64,000 bases of DNA from Aurantiacibacter sp. D1-12 (lineage in GTDB: Bacteria > Pseudomonadota > Alphaproteobacteria > Sphingomonadales > Sphingomonadaceae): assembly GCF_028858515.1 (NCBI RefSeq), contig NZ_JAPJZJ010000001.1:558001-622000 (forward strand), read 5' to 3'. How positions within the stretch are numbered: position 1 is the stretch's first letter; every line of letters starts with the position of its first letter. The position numbers and the translations under genes are program-made. The notes under the pieces are model-generated. The model was not told the origin of the DNA. It did not search any database and was given only the letters and a program-made list of their open reading frames with translations. This document shows positions 41,877-52,746 of the stretch, in pieces.

Positions 41877-42057
41877 CGAAGATCTCCTCGATAGGCATTT
41901 CAAAAAGGCGGGCGATACGAAAAGCGAGGGGGAGCGAGGGATCGTGCTTGCCCGTCTCAATCGCATTCACGGCCTGCCGCGATACATCGAGCCGTCCGGC
42001 GAGTTCCGCCTGGCTCCAGTCACGCATGGCGCGCAGGACTTTGAGCTTGTTGTTCAT
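41860..42057 (-). CDS. XRE-family helix-turn-helix regulator (65 aa)
   Basis: A minimal Cro/CI-type DNA-binding protein: MNNKLKVLRAMRDWSQAELAGRLDVSRQAVNAIE is the helix-turn-helix, with GKHDPSLPLAFRIARLFEMPIEEIF after it, like the YozG/YgzD group. It lacks a sensor domain. The ATG overlaps the upstream membrane gene stop (ATGA) and its 3' end overlaps the next membrane gene, so it is tightly embedded in a four-gene operon. Small XRE proteins beside membrane proteins often autoregulate. Confidence 0.9.
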   Translation of the reverse strand: MNNKLKVLRAMRDWSQAELAGRLDVSRQAVNAIETGKHDPSLPLAFRIARLFEMPIEEIFDDGQD

Positions 42058-42479
42058 GATGCTGTTCCACGAATGCGGTAGGTGAAGTACCCGATCGCCC
42101 AGGAGCCAAGCATGACACCGATCAGGCTGTCGGCGCTCATTTTTCCGAAGACGCTTCCGAACAGGAAGCTCTGACCGAAGAAGAAATGGAACAGCAGGCC
42201 GGTCATGACCGCAATAATCGCGGCATGGCCGATCAGCCCATAGGTATATTCTTCCGAACAGCGACGGTCGATGTCAGCAAATCGTGCAGCCAGAAAGCTG
42301 AGGATCAGCATGAGCACGATGGAAACGCCTGCGGCGACCAAGGGGCGCTCCGGTGCGGCAACCGCTTCAAGATCATCAAAGCTTTCCGCCACAAGCATCA
42401 CAAGCGATGCGATGGCGAGAATGCCGAAGCAAATATCGGCTTTGAGGACACGCCAGTCTCTGGGATTGGTGTTGCTCAT
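42054..42479 (-). CDS. Small membrane protein of the XRE operon
   Basis: A 141-residue protein with four predicted spans (about 16-32, 46-64, 82-100 and 118-135). It starts at an ATG at 42479, ends in an ATGA overlap with the XRE gene and is 11 nt from the upstream gene. No family recognised. Charged ends and the segment DIDRRCSEEYTYGLIGHAA lie between spans 2 and 3. Confidence 0.75.
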   Translation of the reverse strand: MSNTNPRDWRVLKADICFGILAIASLVMLVAESFDDLEAVAAPERPLVAAGVSIVLMLILSFLAARFADIDRRCSEEYTYGLIGHAAIIAVMTGLLFHFFFGQSFLFGSVFGKMSADSLIGVMLGSWAIGYFTYRIRGTAS

Positions 42480-42490
42480 AATAGCTTCCT

Positions 42491-42907
42491 TCAGAACGAG
42501 CCGGTCAGGCGCTTGATGTTGAAAGTCAGGTAGAAGGCCAGCAGGGCGACAAAGCCACCAGCTTCATGGGGAAAGTCCAGTTCGCTTTCGCTGCCGCTGT
42601 GGGCTGAATTAAAGCCGTCATAAACGCCTTCCAGAAAGGGCGCGAAAAGCATCCAGAGAACGATCGCGGCGAAAGCGGCGTTCGCACCAGAGCTCCATAA
42701 CGAAAGCGTATATTCGTCACTCTTGCGGGTGAACCACATGAACGTGAGGATCGCGATCAGGCTCACAATGAGTGTCGCAGAAATCGCGATTGGCGCCCCC
42801 ATTGACGCGGCGACACACACACCGATTGTCACGAAGAGACCGGCAACTCCCATCATGAGATTGGCCGGAGCCCTGTTTCGAGAAGTCTGCGATTGTGAGT
42901 TTGTCAC
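42491..42907 (-). CDS. Small membrane protein, first gene of the XRE operon
   Basis: A 138-residue protein beginning at a GTG (42907). Four spans are predicted (about 17-35, 42-60, 73-90 and 114-130). TRKSDEYTLSLWSSGANAAF resembles the loop of the neighbouring protein (EEYTYGLIGHAA), suggesting the two are distantly related. Function unknown. Confidence 0.72.
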   Translation of the reverse strand: MTNSQSQTSRNRAPANLMMGVAGLFVTIGVCVAASMGAPIAISATLIVSLIAILTFMWFTRKSDEYTLSLWSSGANAAFAAIVLWMLFAPFLEGVYDGFNSAHSGSESELDFPHEAGGFVALLAFYLTFNIKRLTGSF

Positions 42908-42952
42908 TAGTCTTGTCCCGTATTCTAGATCTGGTGCTCGTTATTGCCCTTG

Positions 42953-43003
42953 GGGGATGGCATCGAAGGTCGGGGGGAACCTTTGGGGGGTGACGCCATC
43001 CCC
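42953..43003 (-). terminator. Hairpin after the UrcA gene
   Basis: GGGGATGGC (42953-42961) and GCCATCCCC (42995-43003) pair over 9 bp with a C/G-rich loop. Reading on the minus strand it lies 14 nt after the UrcA stop and before the XRE operon; no T-tract follows, so termination may be weak. Confidence 0.5.
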
Positions 43004-43016
43004 GCGCGACAAGTCA

Positions 43017-43349
43017 TTATGCCTTGATGCTGAATTCCAGCGCGGCGTAGGTTTCGGAACCGGCTTCACCGATGGCGAGGGCAACCGGGCCTGCGAATTC
43101 TGCACTCAGGCTATCGCGGCAGGCTGCTTCGGCGCGGCGCGAGGCGAGGTCGCGGCCACCGCTACGGCAAGCACGGCTGATTGCTGTGTCGATGCGGTTG
43201 TTCAGGCGATCCTGATCGGCGGTATTTGAGAGGTCGAGATCGGAAGTCTGGACCGAGATGGTGATAGTTTCTTCTGCGCTCTCATGGGCCGCTGCAGGAG
43301 CAGCGATCAGGGTGGCGGCAGTGGCGAATGCAATGAGGGTTTTGCGCAT
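43017..43349 (-). CDS. UrcA family protein
   Basis: A 110-residue exported protein. Signal peptide about 1-21 (ending APAAA-HES), then the UrcA pattern: VQTSDLDLSNTADQDRLNNRI, ISRACRSGG and a second Cys in AACRDS, which can form a disulphide. UrcA proteins are small periplasmic proteins of unknown function, common in Sphingomonadales and Caulobacterales. AGGA precedes the ATG and a promoter is visible upstream. Confidence 0.88.
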   Translation of the reverse strand: MRKTLIAFATAATLIAAPAAAHESAEETITISVQTSDLDLSNTADQDRLNNRIDTAISRACRSGGRDLASRRAEAACRDSLSAEFAGPVALAIGEAGSETYAALEFSIKA

Positions 43350-43414
43350 TGTCTGTGTCCTGTTGTCTAGTCGTTTTGTCTTACCAACCTTCCTTCATGT
43401 CAGGTTGCCCTTAC

Positions 43415-43443
43415 TTTATGTCGATAGAACTTTCCTATGTCAA
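43415..43443 (-). promoter_or_regulatory. Sigma-70-type promoter of the UrcA gene
   Basis: Minus strand: TTGACA (43438-43443), 17-nt spacer, CATAAA (43415-43420). The -35 is perfect and the -10 matches 4 of 6. It lies about 65 nt before the start codon. Confidence 0.55.
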
Positions 43444-43571
43444 CAAGACCTGACAAAAAGAAATGGAGACACGACTTTTGCGTAATATGTAGGTTTAAAT
43501 TCAATATGTTATATGATCGCTGTAGCGTGGTAGAGACCGGCTCGAGAAACCAAATCTGAGGCAATCGAAGC

Positions 43572-43658
43572 GAATCATAACGAGCGAATCGGTCGATTCG
43601 GCCCGGATTCGATCAGCGAATCCTTGCCAAGTTCCGCGTTAGTTGATTCGCTCGAATC
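43572..43658. other. Cluster of seven GANTC (CcrM) methylation sites
   Basis: GANTC occurs at 43572, 43586, 43595, 43606, 43618, 43645 and 43654, seven times in 87 bp, where random DNA would give well under one. Sites 2 and 3 form the dyad CGAATCG-GT-CGATTCG. The last two fall in the codons for the C-terminus of the TraB gene at 43639-44622. GANTC is the target of the alphaproteobacterial cell-cycle methylase CcrM. The rest of the 289-nt gap (43350-43638) is AT-rich with no other gene. Confidence 0.6.
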
Positions 43659-44622
43659 CGATGCCACGCTCGCGCAGCTTCACCAACAGCGACACGTCGC
43701 CTTCAAAATGACCTGCGCCTACCGCCACAAGCGTTGTGCCCGGCTGCTCGAGCCGTTCTTCCAGCCACTGTGCCCATTCGGTGTTGCGACGGTCCAGCAG
43801 CAGCTCGTCCAGCGCATCACCAATTGCGCCTTCGCCAAAGCCCAGGCTGAAATCTTCGGCAACCTCGCCGCGCGCCCAAGCGTGTTCGGCTTGCCAGTAA
43901 TCATTGCCCGTGCGTTCTTCGAACTCGGAATTGTAGAAATAGCCAATCGGCTTTCCGTCCCATGCAATCAGGCGGGCTTCCAGATCCTCGATGATCTCTG
44001 CATTCTCGAGCCGCAGCAGCCTGTATGTGACTGCGCCTGAATCCTCGATCACTTCGATAGGGCGGCGGCGAGCGCGGAATTCCCTCTCCAGTATCGTCTC
44101 CACACCGAACGCGCTCAGCGACGTACCCGATCCATCACCCGTCGACCCTAGGCTGAGGAGCGCGAGCATAACCGGCATGGTGTCTATCGATTCAAACGGA
44201 AAGAAGGACTGTTCGACAAGATTACGCCAATGCGCAGCTGCAGCCGGAGACAATTGCTGCGATGTCGGTTCCCGCCGCGCGATGCGGCCGATCAGTTTGG
44301 TGTCGGCATTGATAGCATCGGGCGCCTGGGCATATTCGCTGGTTTCCACAACCAGCACATCCGATTCCTCGATCACTTCGTTGATCCGCGGACTGCGCCA
44401 GCGAAAACCGCGGGGCAGGGCGTGGATCGTGCCGAGCATGTAGATAGTCGTGTCGTCATCACGGATCACCCAGATCGCCGGATCGGGCGCATACTCCTGC
44501 GTGAAAGCATAGCGATCAGCAGCGGCACTATCGCTCGATTGGGCAGCTGCGGGAACGGCAGCGAGAAAAGCGAGCGGGGCAAGCAACAATGCACGCGAAA
44601 ACCTGACAATCATGGCGCGCAT
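43639..44622 (-). CDS. TraB/GumN family secreted protein
   Basis: About 327 residues. The start is ambiguous between ATG 44622 and ATG 44613, both giving a Sec signal (IVRFSRALLLAPLAFLAAV, cleavage after PAAA). The TraB motifs are MLGTIHALPRG and LVAVGAGHFEGDVSLL. Third of three TraB paralogues, and the most distant in gene order. A Glu/Asp/Arg-rich middle region is typical. Function unknown; metal-dependent proteolysis is possible by family. Confidence 0.85.
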   Translation of the reverse strand: MRAMIVRFSRALLLAPLAFLAAVPAAAQSSDSAAADRYAFTQEYAPDPAIWVIRDDDTTIYMLGTIHALPRGFRWRSPRINEVIEESDVLVVETSEYAQAPDAINADTKLIGRIARREPTSQQLSPAAAAHWRNLVEQSFFPFESIDTMPVMLALLSLGSTGDGSGTSLSAFGVETILEREFRARRRPIEVIEDSGAVTYRLLRLENAEIIEDLEARLIAWDGKPIGYFYNSEFEERTGNDYWQAEHAWARGEVAEDFSLGFGEGAIGDALDELLLDRRNTEWAQWLEERLEQPGTTLVAVGAGHFEGDVSLLVKLRERGIGFERIN

Positions 44623-44719
44623 TTGAGGAGGCAATCGTGCCGCATGTCAAGCGCTTCTGATTGCAGCGTGCATCGGCGGCATTGACGCCCCGCATGGCTT
44701 GAGCCATTGCCCGCCGCAA

Positions 44720-45631
44720 ATGACAGACACACCCGCCCGTAACCCGCAAAAGAGCTTTCAGGACATGATCCTTGCGCTCCACGATTTCTGGAGCGCCAAC
44801 GGCTGCCTGATCCTGCAACCCTATGATATGCGCATGGGCGCAGGCACATTCCACACCGCGACCACGCTGCGAGCACTGGGTCCGGAACCGTGGAACGCTG
44901 CTTTCGTGCAGCCGTGCCGCCGCCCGACCGATGGCCGCTATGGCGAAAACCCCAACCGGCTGCAGCACTATTACCAGTACCAGGTGATCCTGAAGCCAAG
45001 CCCCTCCGACATTCAGGAGCTCTACTTGAAGAGCCTCGAAGTGATCGGCATTGACCCGCTCAAGCACGATATCCGCTTTGTCGAGGACGATTGGGAAAGC
45101 CCCACGCTAGGCGCCTGGGGGCTAGGCTGGGAAGTCTGGTGCGACGGGATGGAAGTTACCCAGTTCACCTATTTCCAGCAGATGGGCGGTTTCGACTGCA
45201 AGCCCGTGGCGGGCGAGCTGACCTACGGACTGGAACGCCTCGCCATGTATATCCAGGGCGTCGACAACGTCTACGATCTCGACTTCAACGGGCAGGGCGT
45301 AAGCTACGGAGAGGTTTTCCTCGAGAACGAGAAGCAGATGTCGAAGTGGAACTTCGAGGTCGCCGATACCGATGCGCTGTTCGACCTGTTCAACAAGGCA
45401 GAAGCCGAGTGCAAACTCAGCCTCGCCAACGATGTGCCGATTGCCGCCTATGAGCAGGCGATCGAGGCGAGCCACCTGTTCAACCTCCTCCAAGCGCGCG
45501 GCGTGATCAGCGTGCAGGAACGCGCAAGCTATATGGCCCGCGTCCGCGACCTCGCGCGCGGTTCCTGCGAGAAATATGCCGAGCTGATGACCCCGCAATG
45601 GCAAGAAAAATTCCCGGAGTGGTCGCTATGA
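44720..45631 (+). CDS. glyQ: Glycyl-tRNA synthetase alpha subunit
   Basis: GlyQ is the catalytic subunit of the tetrameric glycyl-tRNA synthetase. The 303-residue protein starts at the ATG at 44720 ([18 protein letters not shown]) and has the diagnostic [54 protein letters not shown] and [13 protein letters not shown] blocks. Full length; an upstream TTG start adds no similarity. Its stop overlaps glyS (ATGA). Confidence 0.97.
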   Translation: MTDTPARNPQKSFQDMILALHDFWSANGCLILQPYDMRMGAGTFHTATTLRALGPEPWNAAFVQPCRRPTDGRYGENPNRLQHYYQYQVILKPSPSDIQELYLKSLEVIGIDPLKHDIRFVEDDWESPTLGAWGLGWEVWCDGMEVTQFTYFQQMGGFDCKPVAGELTYGLERLAMYIQGVDNVYDLDFNGQGVSYGEVFLENEKQMSKWNFEVADTDALFDLFNKAEAECKLSLANDVPIAAYEQAIEASHLFNLLQARGVISVQERASYMARVRDLARGSCEKYAELMTPQWQEKFPEWSL

Positions 45632-47781
45632 GTGATTTCCTCCTCGAACTGCGCTGCGAAGAAATCCCTGCCCGCATGCAGGCAGGCGCACGGGCGGAGT
45701 TGGAAAAGCTCTTCCGCCGTGAAATGGATGCGAGCGGCGTTGCTGTGGGTGAGCTTACCGTATGGTCCACCCCGCGTCGCTTGGCGCTGATTGCGCGCGA
45801 ATTGCCCGAGGCGACTGAAGCCGTATCCGAAGAAGCTAAAGGCCCACCCGTTGGCGCGCCCGACCAAGCGGTAGACGGGTTCTGCCGCAAGAACGGCGTG
45901 ACGCGCGACGATCTGGAAGTGCGCGATGTGAAGGGCCGGGAGACCTATTTCGCGGTGAAGAACATTCCCGGCCGCGCGATGAGCGATCTGCTCGCCGAAG
46001 CGATCCCCGCCATCATTCGCGACTTCAGCTGGCCCAAGTCGATGCGCTGGGGCGCTGCCTCGCTTTCGACTGAAAGCCTGCGCTGGGTGCGTCCGCTTTC
46101 GGGTATCGTCGCAATGCTGGGTAGCGATGTCGTGAAGTGCGAGGTCGATGAATTTGTCAGCGGTCGCTACACCAAGGGCCATCGCTTCCACAGTCGCGGG
46201 CTGATCGAGATTTCGGATGCCGACACCTACGCCGGAAACCTGCGCGAAGCGAACGTGATCGTCGATCATGAAGAGCGCGCTGCGATTATCCGCAAGGGCG
46301 CAATGAAAGCGGCGGAGGCTGCTGGCCTCAAGCTGGTCGAGGATGAAGGACTTGTCGTCGAGAACGCCGGCCTGACTGAATGGCCCGTGCCGCTGCTCGG
46401 CCGTTTCGATGAAGACTTCCTCGGCGTGCCGCCCGAAGTCATCCAGCTCACCGCGCGCGTGAACCAGAAGTATTTCGTCTGCGAGGACGCGGACGGAAAG
46501 CTCGCCGATGCCTTTATCTGCACCGCCAACATTGAAGCGGTCGATCCGGCCGTGGTGGTGGACGGCAACCGCAAAGTCCTCGCCGCCCGCTTGAGCGATG
46601 CGCGCTTCTTCTGGGAACTCGACAAGAAGACCCCGCTGGAAGAGCACGCGAAGAAGCTCGAGCGGATTACCTTCCACGAGAAGCTGGGCACGGTTGCTGA
46701 CAAAGTTGAGCGCGTGGCGAAGCTTGCGCGGTGGTTGGTTGAAGAGGGAATTGTTGGTTCAAATCCCACTCCCGCAACCAAGTCGTCCGTTCGTCCTGAG
46801 CCTGTCGAAGGGCGAGATGGCGAAGCAGGTCAGGTTCGTACTTCGACAAGCTCAGCACGAACGGTTGAGGAATTGGCCGACCTCGCCGAACAGGCTGCGC
46901 GGCTATGCAAGGCAGACCTCGTCACCGAAATGGTCGGTGAATTCCCCGAATTGCAGGGCCTGATGGGCGGCTACTACGCCCGCGCCGAGGGCCTGCCGGA
47001 CGAAGTCGCCGACGCGATCCGCGATCACTATAAGCCGGTGGGGCAGGGCGATAATGTTCCGACTGCTCCGTTGACGGTGGCAGTGTCGCTGGCGGATAAG
47101 TTGGATACGATGTTCTCGTTCTTCTCGGTCGAGTTGTATCCTACGGGTTCGAAAGACCCGTTCGCCCTTCGAAGGGCGATGCTGGGCATCATCGCGACGG
47201 TGCTTCAATCTAAGCTTCGTGTGCCGATTACGCAGATCGCACGGGCGCACTACGACTTGGCCGATGGTCCGCTCGCTTGGTTCTTGGATTTCTTGGATGA
47301 GCGCCTCAAGGTCCAACAGCGCGAGGCAGGCGTTCGCCACGACCTGATTGACGCAGTCTTCGCGCTCGGCGGGGAGGACGATCTCGTCCGTCTGCTCGCC
47401 CGTGTCCACGCGCTCCAGGCCTTTATCGAAACCGACAACGGCACCAATCTCCTCGCCGGGTACAAGCGTGCGGCCAACATCCTCAAGAAGGAAGAGTGGG
47501 ACGCAAACGCAGAGCTTTCCTACACGCCAGAACCCGCCGAAAAGGCGCTGATCGACGCGCTGGATGTTGCGGAACCGCAGGCGGCCACGGCTATCGAGGC
47601 AGAAGACTTCGCCGCCGCCATGTCCGCTCTCGCCAGCTTGCGTGCGCCGATCGATGCGTTCTTTGAGGAGGTGACGGTCAATGATGACGATGCAAACAAG
47701 CGTAACGCGCGGCTCGACCTGCTTGCACGCTTCCGTGCTGCAGTGCACAATGTCGCCGATTTCTCGAAAATCGAGGGGTGA
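45628..47781 (+). CDS. glyS: Glycyl-tRNA synthetase beta subunit with an in-frame repeat insertion
   Basis: The 717-residue beta subunit binds tRNA-Gly. It begins [18 protein letters not shown] and has the usual [14 protein letters not shown] and [17 protein letters not shown] blocks, ending with an anticodon-binding helical domain. Between KLARWLVEE (about residue 373) and [17 protein letters not shown] (about 415) there are roughly 40 residues not expected in the family (including SNPTPATK and RPEPVEG). They are encoded by a tRNA-like 3' end followed by a palindromic repeat. The frame is kept, so the protein is probably functional. The insertion sits just ahead of a highly conserved helix. 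Confidence 0.95.
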   Translation: MSDFLLELRCEEIPARMQAGARAELEKLFRREMDASGVAVGELTVWSTPRRLALIARELPEATEAVSEEAKGPPVGAPDQAVDGFCRKNGVTRDDLEVRDVKGRETYFAVKNIPGRAMSDLLAEAIPAIIRDFSWPKSMRWGAASLSTESLRWVRPLSGIVAMLGSDVVKCEVDEFVSGRYTKGHRFHSRGLIEISDADTYAGNLREANVIVDHEERAAIIRKGAMKAAEAAGLKLVEDEGLVVENAGLTEWPVPLLGRFDEDFLGVPPEVIQLTARVNQKYFVCEDADGKLADAFICTANIEAVDPAVVVDGNRKVLAARLSDARFFWELDKKTPLEEHAKKLERITFHEKLGTVADKVERVAKLARWLVEEGIVGSNPTPATKSSVRPEPVEGRDGEAGQVRTSTSSARTVEELADLAEQAARLCKADLVTEMVGEFPELQGLMGGYYARAEGLPDEVADAIRDHYKPVGQGDNVPTAPLTVAVSLADKLDTMFSFFSVELYPTGSKDPFALRRAMLGIIATVLQSKLRVPITQIARAHYDLADGPLAWFLDFLDERLKVQQREAGVRHDLIDAVFALGGEDDLVRLLARVHALQAFIETDNGTNLLAGYKRAANILKKEEWDANAELSYTPEPAEKALIDALDVAEPQAATAIEAEDFAAAMSALASLRAPIDAFFEEVTVNDDDANKRNARLDLLARFRAAVHNVADFSKIEG
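46756..46864 (+). repeat. tRNA-3'-end-like sequence plus imperfect palindrome inside glyS
   Basis: 46756-46780 reads GGTTCAAATCC then CACTCCCGCAACCA, like the T-loop, acceptor and CCA of a tRNA (similar to initiator tRNA, which ends CCCGCAACCA). After six bases an inverted repeat begins: left arm 46787-46810 (CCGTTCGTCCTGAGCC then TGTCGAAG) and right arm 46841-46864 (CTTCGACAAGCTCAG then CACGAACGG), 24 nt each with two mismatches. The reading frame runs through the whole element. Reminiscent of in-gene palindromic elements of Rickettsia; relation not established. Confidence 0.75.
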
Positions 47782-47840
47782 GACATTTGTCTTCAGGACA
47801 CTGTCACACCTGTCACACCTTGTAGGAAAAGCCACCTGAT

Positions 47841-50495
<2,655 letters not shown>

Positions 50496-50513
<18 letters not shown>

Positions 50514-51266
50514 GCGGCGACCGGTAAGTGTGATGATCTCGAAGGTCTCGGTGACCTTCCCGTCATCATCGGCCATCGCCATGAACGCTTCGCGTGCCTG
50601 AGAGAGACCATCCCGGCTAACGGGCGGTGCGGCAGAGGCAAGCACATTGCCCATCGCCATGTCGCGCAGGTCCTGAACGAGCCGGTCCATCGAAGGGTAC
50701 CGGACTGAGAGCGGATAGCTGTCCACAACCGGATGAGCCCACCCGGCACGGGATAACAGCTGAGGGCAAGAGCGGGGATCGATGAGAGGATGCACGCGGG
50801 CAGCAGGCCGATTCCCATCAGCTTCCAGCATCGCCCGGCGCAGTTTGGTCAGACTGCCGCCACCAACGAAGCACGCGATCGCAACTCCACCGGGAGCGAG
50901 AGCATTGCGCATGTGGAGGAGAGCGCCGGGCAAATCGTTGACCGTGTCCAGCAAGCCAAGATTGGCGATGAAGTCGTATCCATCGAGTGGATAGGGCTCC
51001 TCCAGATCGATCTCCATGTGATCGGAGGAGCCCACGATATCGGCGAGAGTGCAGCCGTCAGGCGCGAGCTGTCTGCCCAGCTGCCTCGTATGGTCGCCCA
51101 CCACAAGCGGCTTTGCCGGTTCGAGCCGCATGAAACCGAGCCGATCTGTAACCTCTTCGATCATGTTGTCGATGATGAAACGCGGTCCGTCATCGCGCCC
51201 AAGCACCCGCAGTCGCCGTGCCATACGTCGCTTGTCAGAGAAGATACGGGGAGGTCGGGAACTCAT
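50496..51266 (-). CDS. Class I methyltransferase-fold protein with degenerate SAM motif
   Basis: A 256-residue protein with the outline of the BioC/NDUFAF5 methyltransferase group: YDFIANLGLLDTVNDLPGALLHMRNALAPGGVAIACFVGG is post-motif I and the motif II-III region. The glycine-rich motif I (usually xLDxGxGxG) is instead PLVVGDHTRQLG, so cofactor binding is doubtful. The C-terminal part has MAMGNVLASA. NDUFAF5 relatives are common in alphaproteobacteria and occur next to comF. Its 3' end overlaps ppdK. Confidence 0.75.
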
Positions 51267-51308
51267 CGGCGCTTGCCTACAGCCGCGCTCGCATGCAGCA
51301 TAGCCCCA

Positions 51309-52055
51309 ATGTCGGTTTCCCGCACCCTGTCAGAGACATTCGCGCCCCTTGTAGACCTCGTCTACCCACCACGCTGCCCGCTATGCGGGGACGGGCTCGC
51401 CGAGCAAAAAGGGCTGTGCACCTCGTGCTGGAGCGAACTGGTCATTCCCGGCGAGCCGTGTTGCGATAGGTGCCATCGCCCGTTTCGGGATGATGGGCCG
51501 GAACACGGCCTGACCTGTGTTGTGTGCATGGAGAATCCGCCTCGGCATGACGGCATTGCCGCTGGTACGCTGTACAATGACACTGCGCGTAAGTTGGTGC
51601 TGACCTTCAAGCACGGGCGCAAGATCGCACTCGCACCAATGCTCGCCGGTATGATGGCGTCGCGGCTCCAGATGCTAGGTGACGATTGGCTGACCGTGCC
51701 CGTTCCGCTCCACCGCTTCCGGTTGTGGCAGCGTGGTTTCAACCAGTCCGCCTTGCTCGCACGTCAGATTTCGGACAAGACCGGAACGGAATTGCTGGTC
51801 GACGGGCTCCTGCGCACGAAATCGACCCCTGCGCTCGGTGGGCTTGGCAAGAAGCAGCGAGCCAAAACGCTTCAGGGCGCTATTGCTGTAAATCCGAAAC
51901 ACAAGGAGCGGATCAAGCAGGCAAACATCCTGCTGGTCGACGATGTGCTCACCAGCGGCGCGACAAGCAATGCCTGCGTATTTGTTCTGAAACGCGCAGG
52001 AGCAGCAAAGGTGAAGATCGCGTGCTTCTCGCGCGTTCTCGATGAAGCAATCTAA
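51309..52055 (+). CDS. ComF family phosphoribosyltransferase-like protein
   Basis: A 248-residue protein with an N-terminal zinc-binding part (YPPRCPLCG, CTSC, CDRCHRPF, CVVC; eight Cys, about residues 20-80) and a C-terminal phosphoribosyltransferase fold with the PRPP loop ILLVDDVLTSGAT. This is ComF/GntX architecture, associated with DNA uptake or nucleotide metabolism; a competence role is not demonstrated in this lineage. The ATG at 51309 is inside the 5' end of the divergent methyltransferase region with no room for a separate promoter beyond about 40 nt. Confidence 0.85.
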   Translation: MSVSRTLSETFAPLVDLVYPPRCPLCGDGLAEQKGLCTSCWSELVIPGEPCCDRCHRPFRDDGPEHGLTCVVCMENPPRHDGIAAGTLYNDTARKLVLTFKHGRKIALAPMLAGMMASRLQMLGDDWLTVPVPLHRFRLWQRGFNQSALLARQISDKTGTELLVDGLLRTKSTPALGGLGKKQRAKTLQGAIAVNPKHKERIKQANILLVDDVLTSGATSNACVFVLKRAGAAKVKIACFSRVLDEAI

Positions 52056-52068
52056 TCCCTAAAGGCAA

Positions 52069-52096
52069 AACGCCCGGGAGGTTAGTCCCGGGCGTT
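52069..52096 (+). terminator. Terminator-like hairpin after comF
   Basis: AACGCCCGGG (52069-52078) pairs with CCCGGGCGTT (52087-52096), 10 bp with an 8-nt loop. It begins 14 nt after the stop. No T tract follows. Confidence 0.6.
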
Positions 52097-52132
52097 CGCG
52101 TGACGATATCGCTGGAACCTCGCATCACCCCC

Positions 52133-52254
52133 CAGTGAACGCGTCAGTTCCAAACCCTCATGATCCGCTGTGCCACTTGGCAGTCCCGGAACCTCCCATC
52201 CCTTGACCGGAATGGTAGACGGCTCGTCCAGCCGAAGACGCGTTCATCCCACTG
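52133..52254. other. Long-range pairing in the comF-hisI intergenic region
   Basis: In the 364-nt gap between comF and hisI, CAGTGAACGCGTC (52133-52145) pairs with GACGCGTTC-ATCCC-ACTG (52237-52254), leaving a 5-nt bulge, and closes about 90 nt that hold smaller hairpins (GGCT/AGCC at 52221-52233 and TGCCA/TGGCA near 52170). This resembles a structured RNA. Strand is undetermined; a 65-codon frame on the minus strand here lacks protein features. The remainder of the gap has no gene. Confidence 0.4.
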
Positions 52255-52419
52255 AAAGGTTGAAAAGCAAACCGTGTTGTCGGGCAGTGATAGATTTTGA
52301 GACGGTATTGTGATTATCGTGCAACAAAACAGTATGCACATTGCAACTGACTATACTCTTCGAAAAGGGCACCCACCATCTCAACGATTGATAAAGAGCG
52401 CGAACAAGGCACTGCCTTC

Positions 52420-52746
52420 ATGCCAAGGTTCGATGCGGCGGGGCTGATGAGCGCCATCGTCCAGGACGCGGCCAGCGGCGAAGTACTGATGGTGGCCTTC
52501 ATGGATGCCGAGGCACTTGCTGCGACGCGAGAGACAGGTGTTGCACACTTCCACTCTCGCAGCCGGGGCAAGCTTTGGAAAAAGGGCGAGACATCCGGAA
52601 ATGCTTTGCGAGTGCAGGAAATGCTCGTCGACTGCGACCAGGACGCCATAGTCCTGAAGTGCGAAGCAGCGGGCCCCGCATGCCACACCGGCGTAACCAG
52701 TTGCTTCTATCGTAAGCTTGAAGGCGAAAGTCTTAAACCCGCTTAG
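52420..52746 (+). CDS. hisI: Phosphoribosyl-AMP cyclohydrolase (start may be upstream)
   Basis: HisI opens the adenine ring of phosphoribosyl-AMP in histidine synthesis. The 108 residues from the first ATG carry [49 protein letters not shown] and [14 protein letters not shown], with zinc-site residues. Related proteins usually have about 10-15 more N-terminal residues, and an in-frame upstream stretch encodes [13 protein letters not shown] with no ATG/GTG/TTG; AAAAGGG sits 8 nt before an ATC at 52378. The true start is therefore uncertain. The stop shares TTAG with the next gene. Confidence 0.9.
   Translation: MPRFDAAGLMSAIVQDAASGEVLMVAFMDAEALAATRETGVAHFHSRSRGKLWKKGETSGNALRVQEMLVDCDQDAIVLKCEAAGPACHTGVTSCFYRKLEGESLKPA

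Noticed and set aside
46266-46781. A minus-strand frame beginning [12 protein letters not shown]
   Set aside because: GFEPT is the usual translation of the reverse of a tRNA T-arm; it is antisense to glyS and supports the tRNA-like segment rather than a gene.
52144-52341. A 65-codon minus-strand frame in the comF-hisI gap
   Set aside because: No ribosome-binding site, mixed composition, and it overlaps the paired structure.
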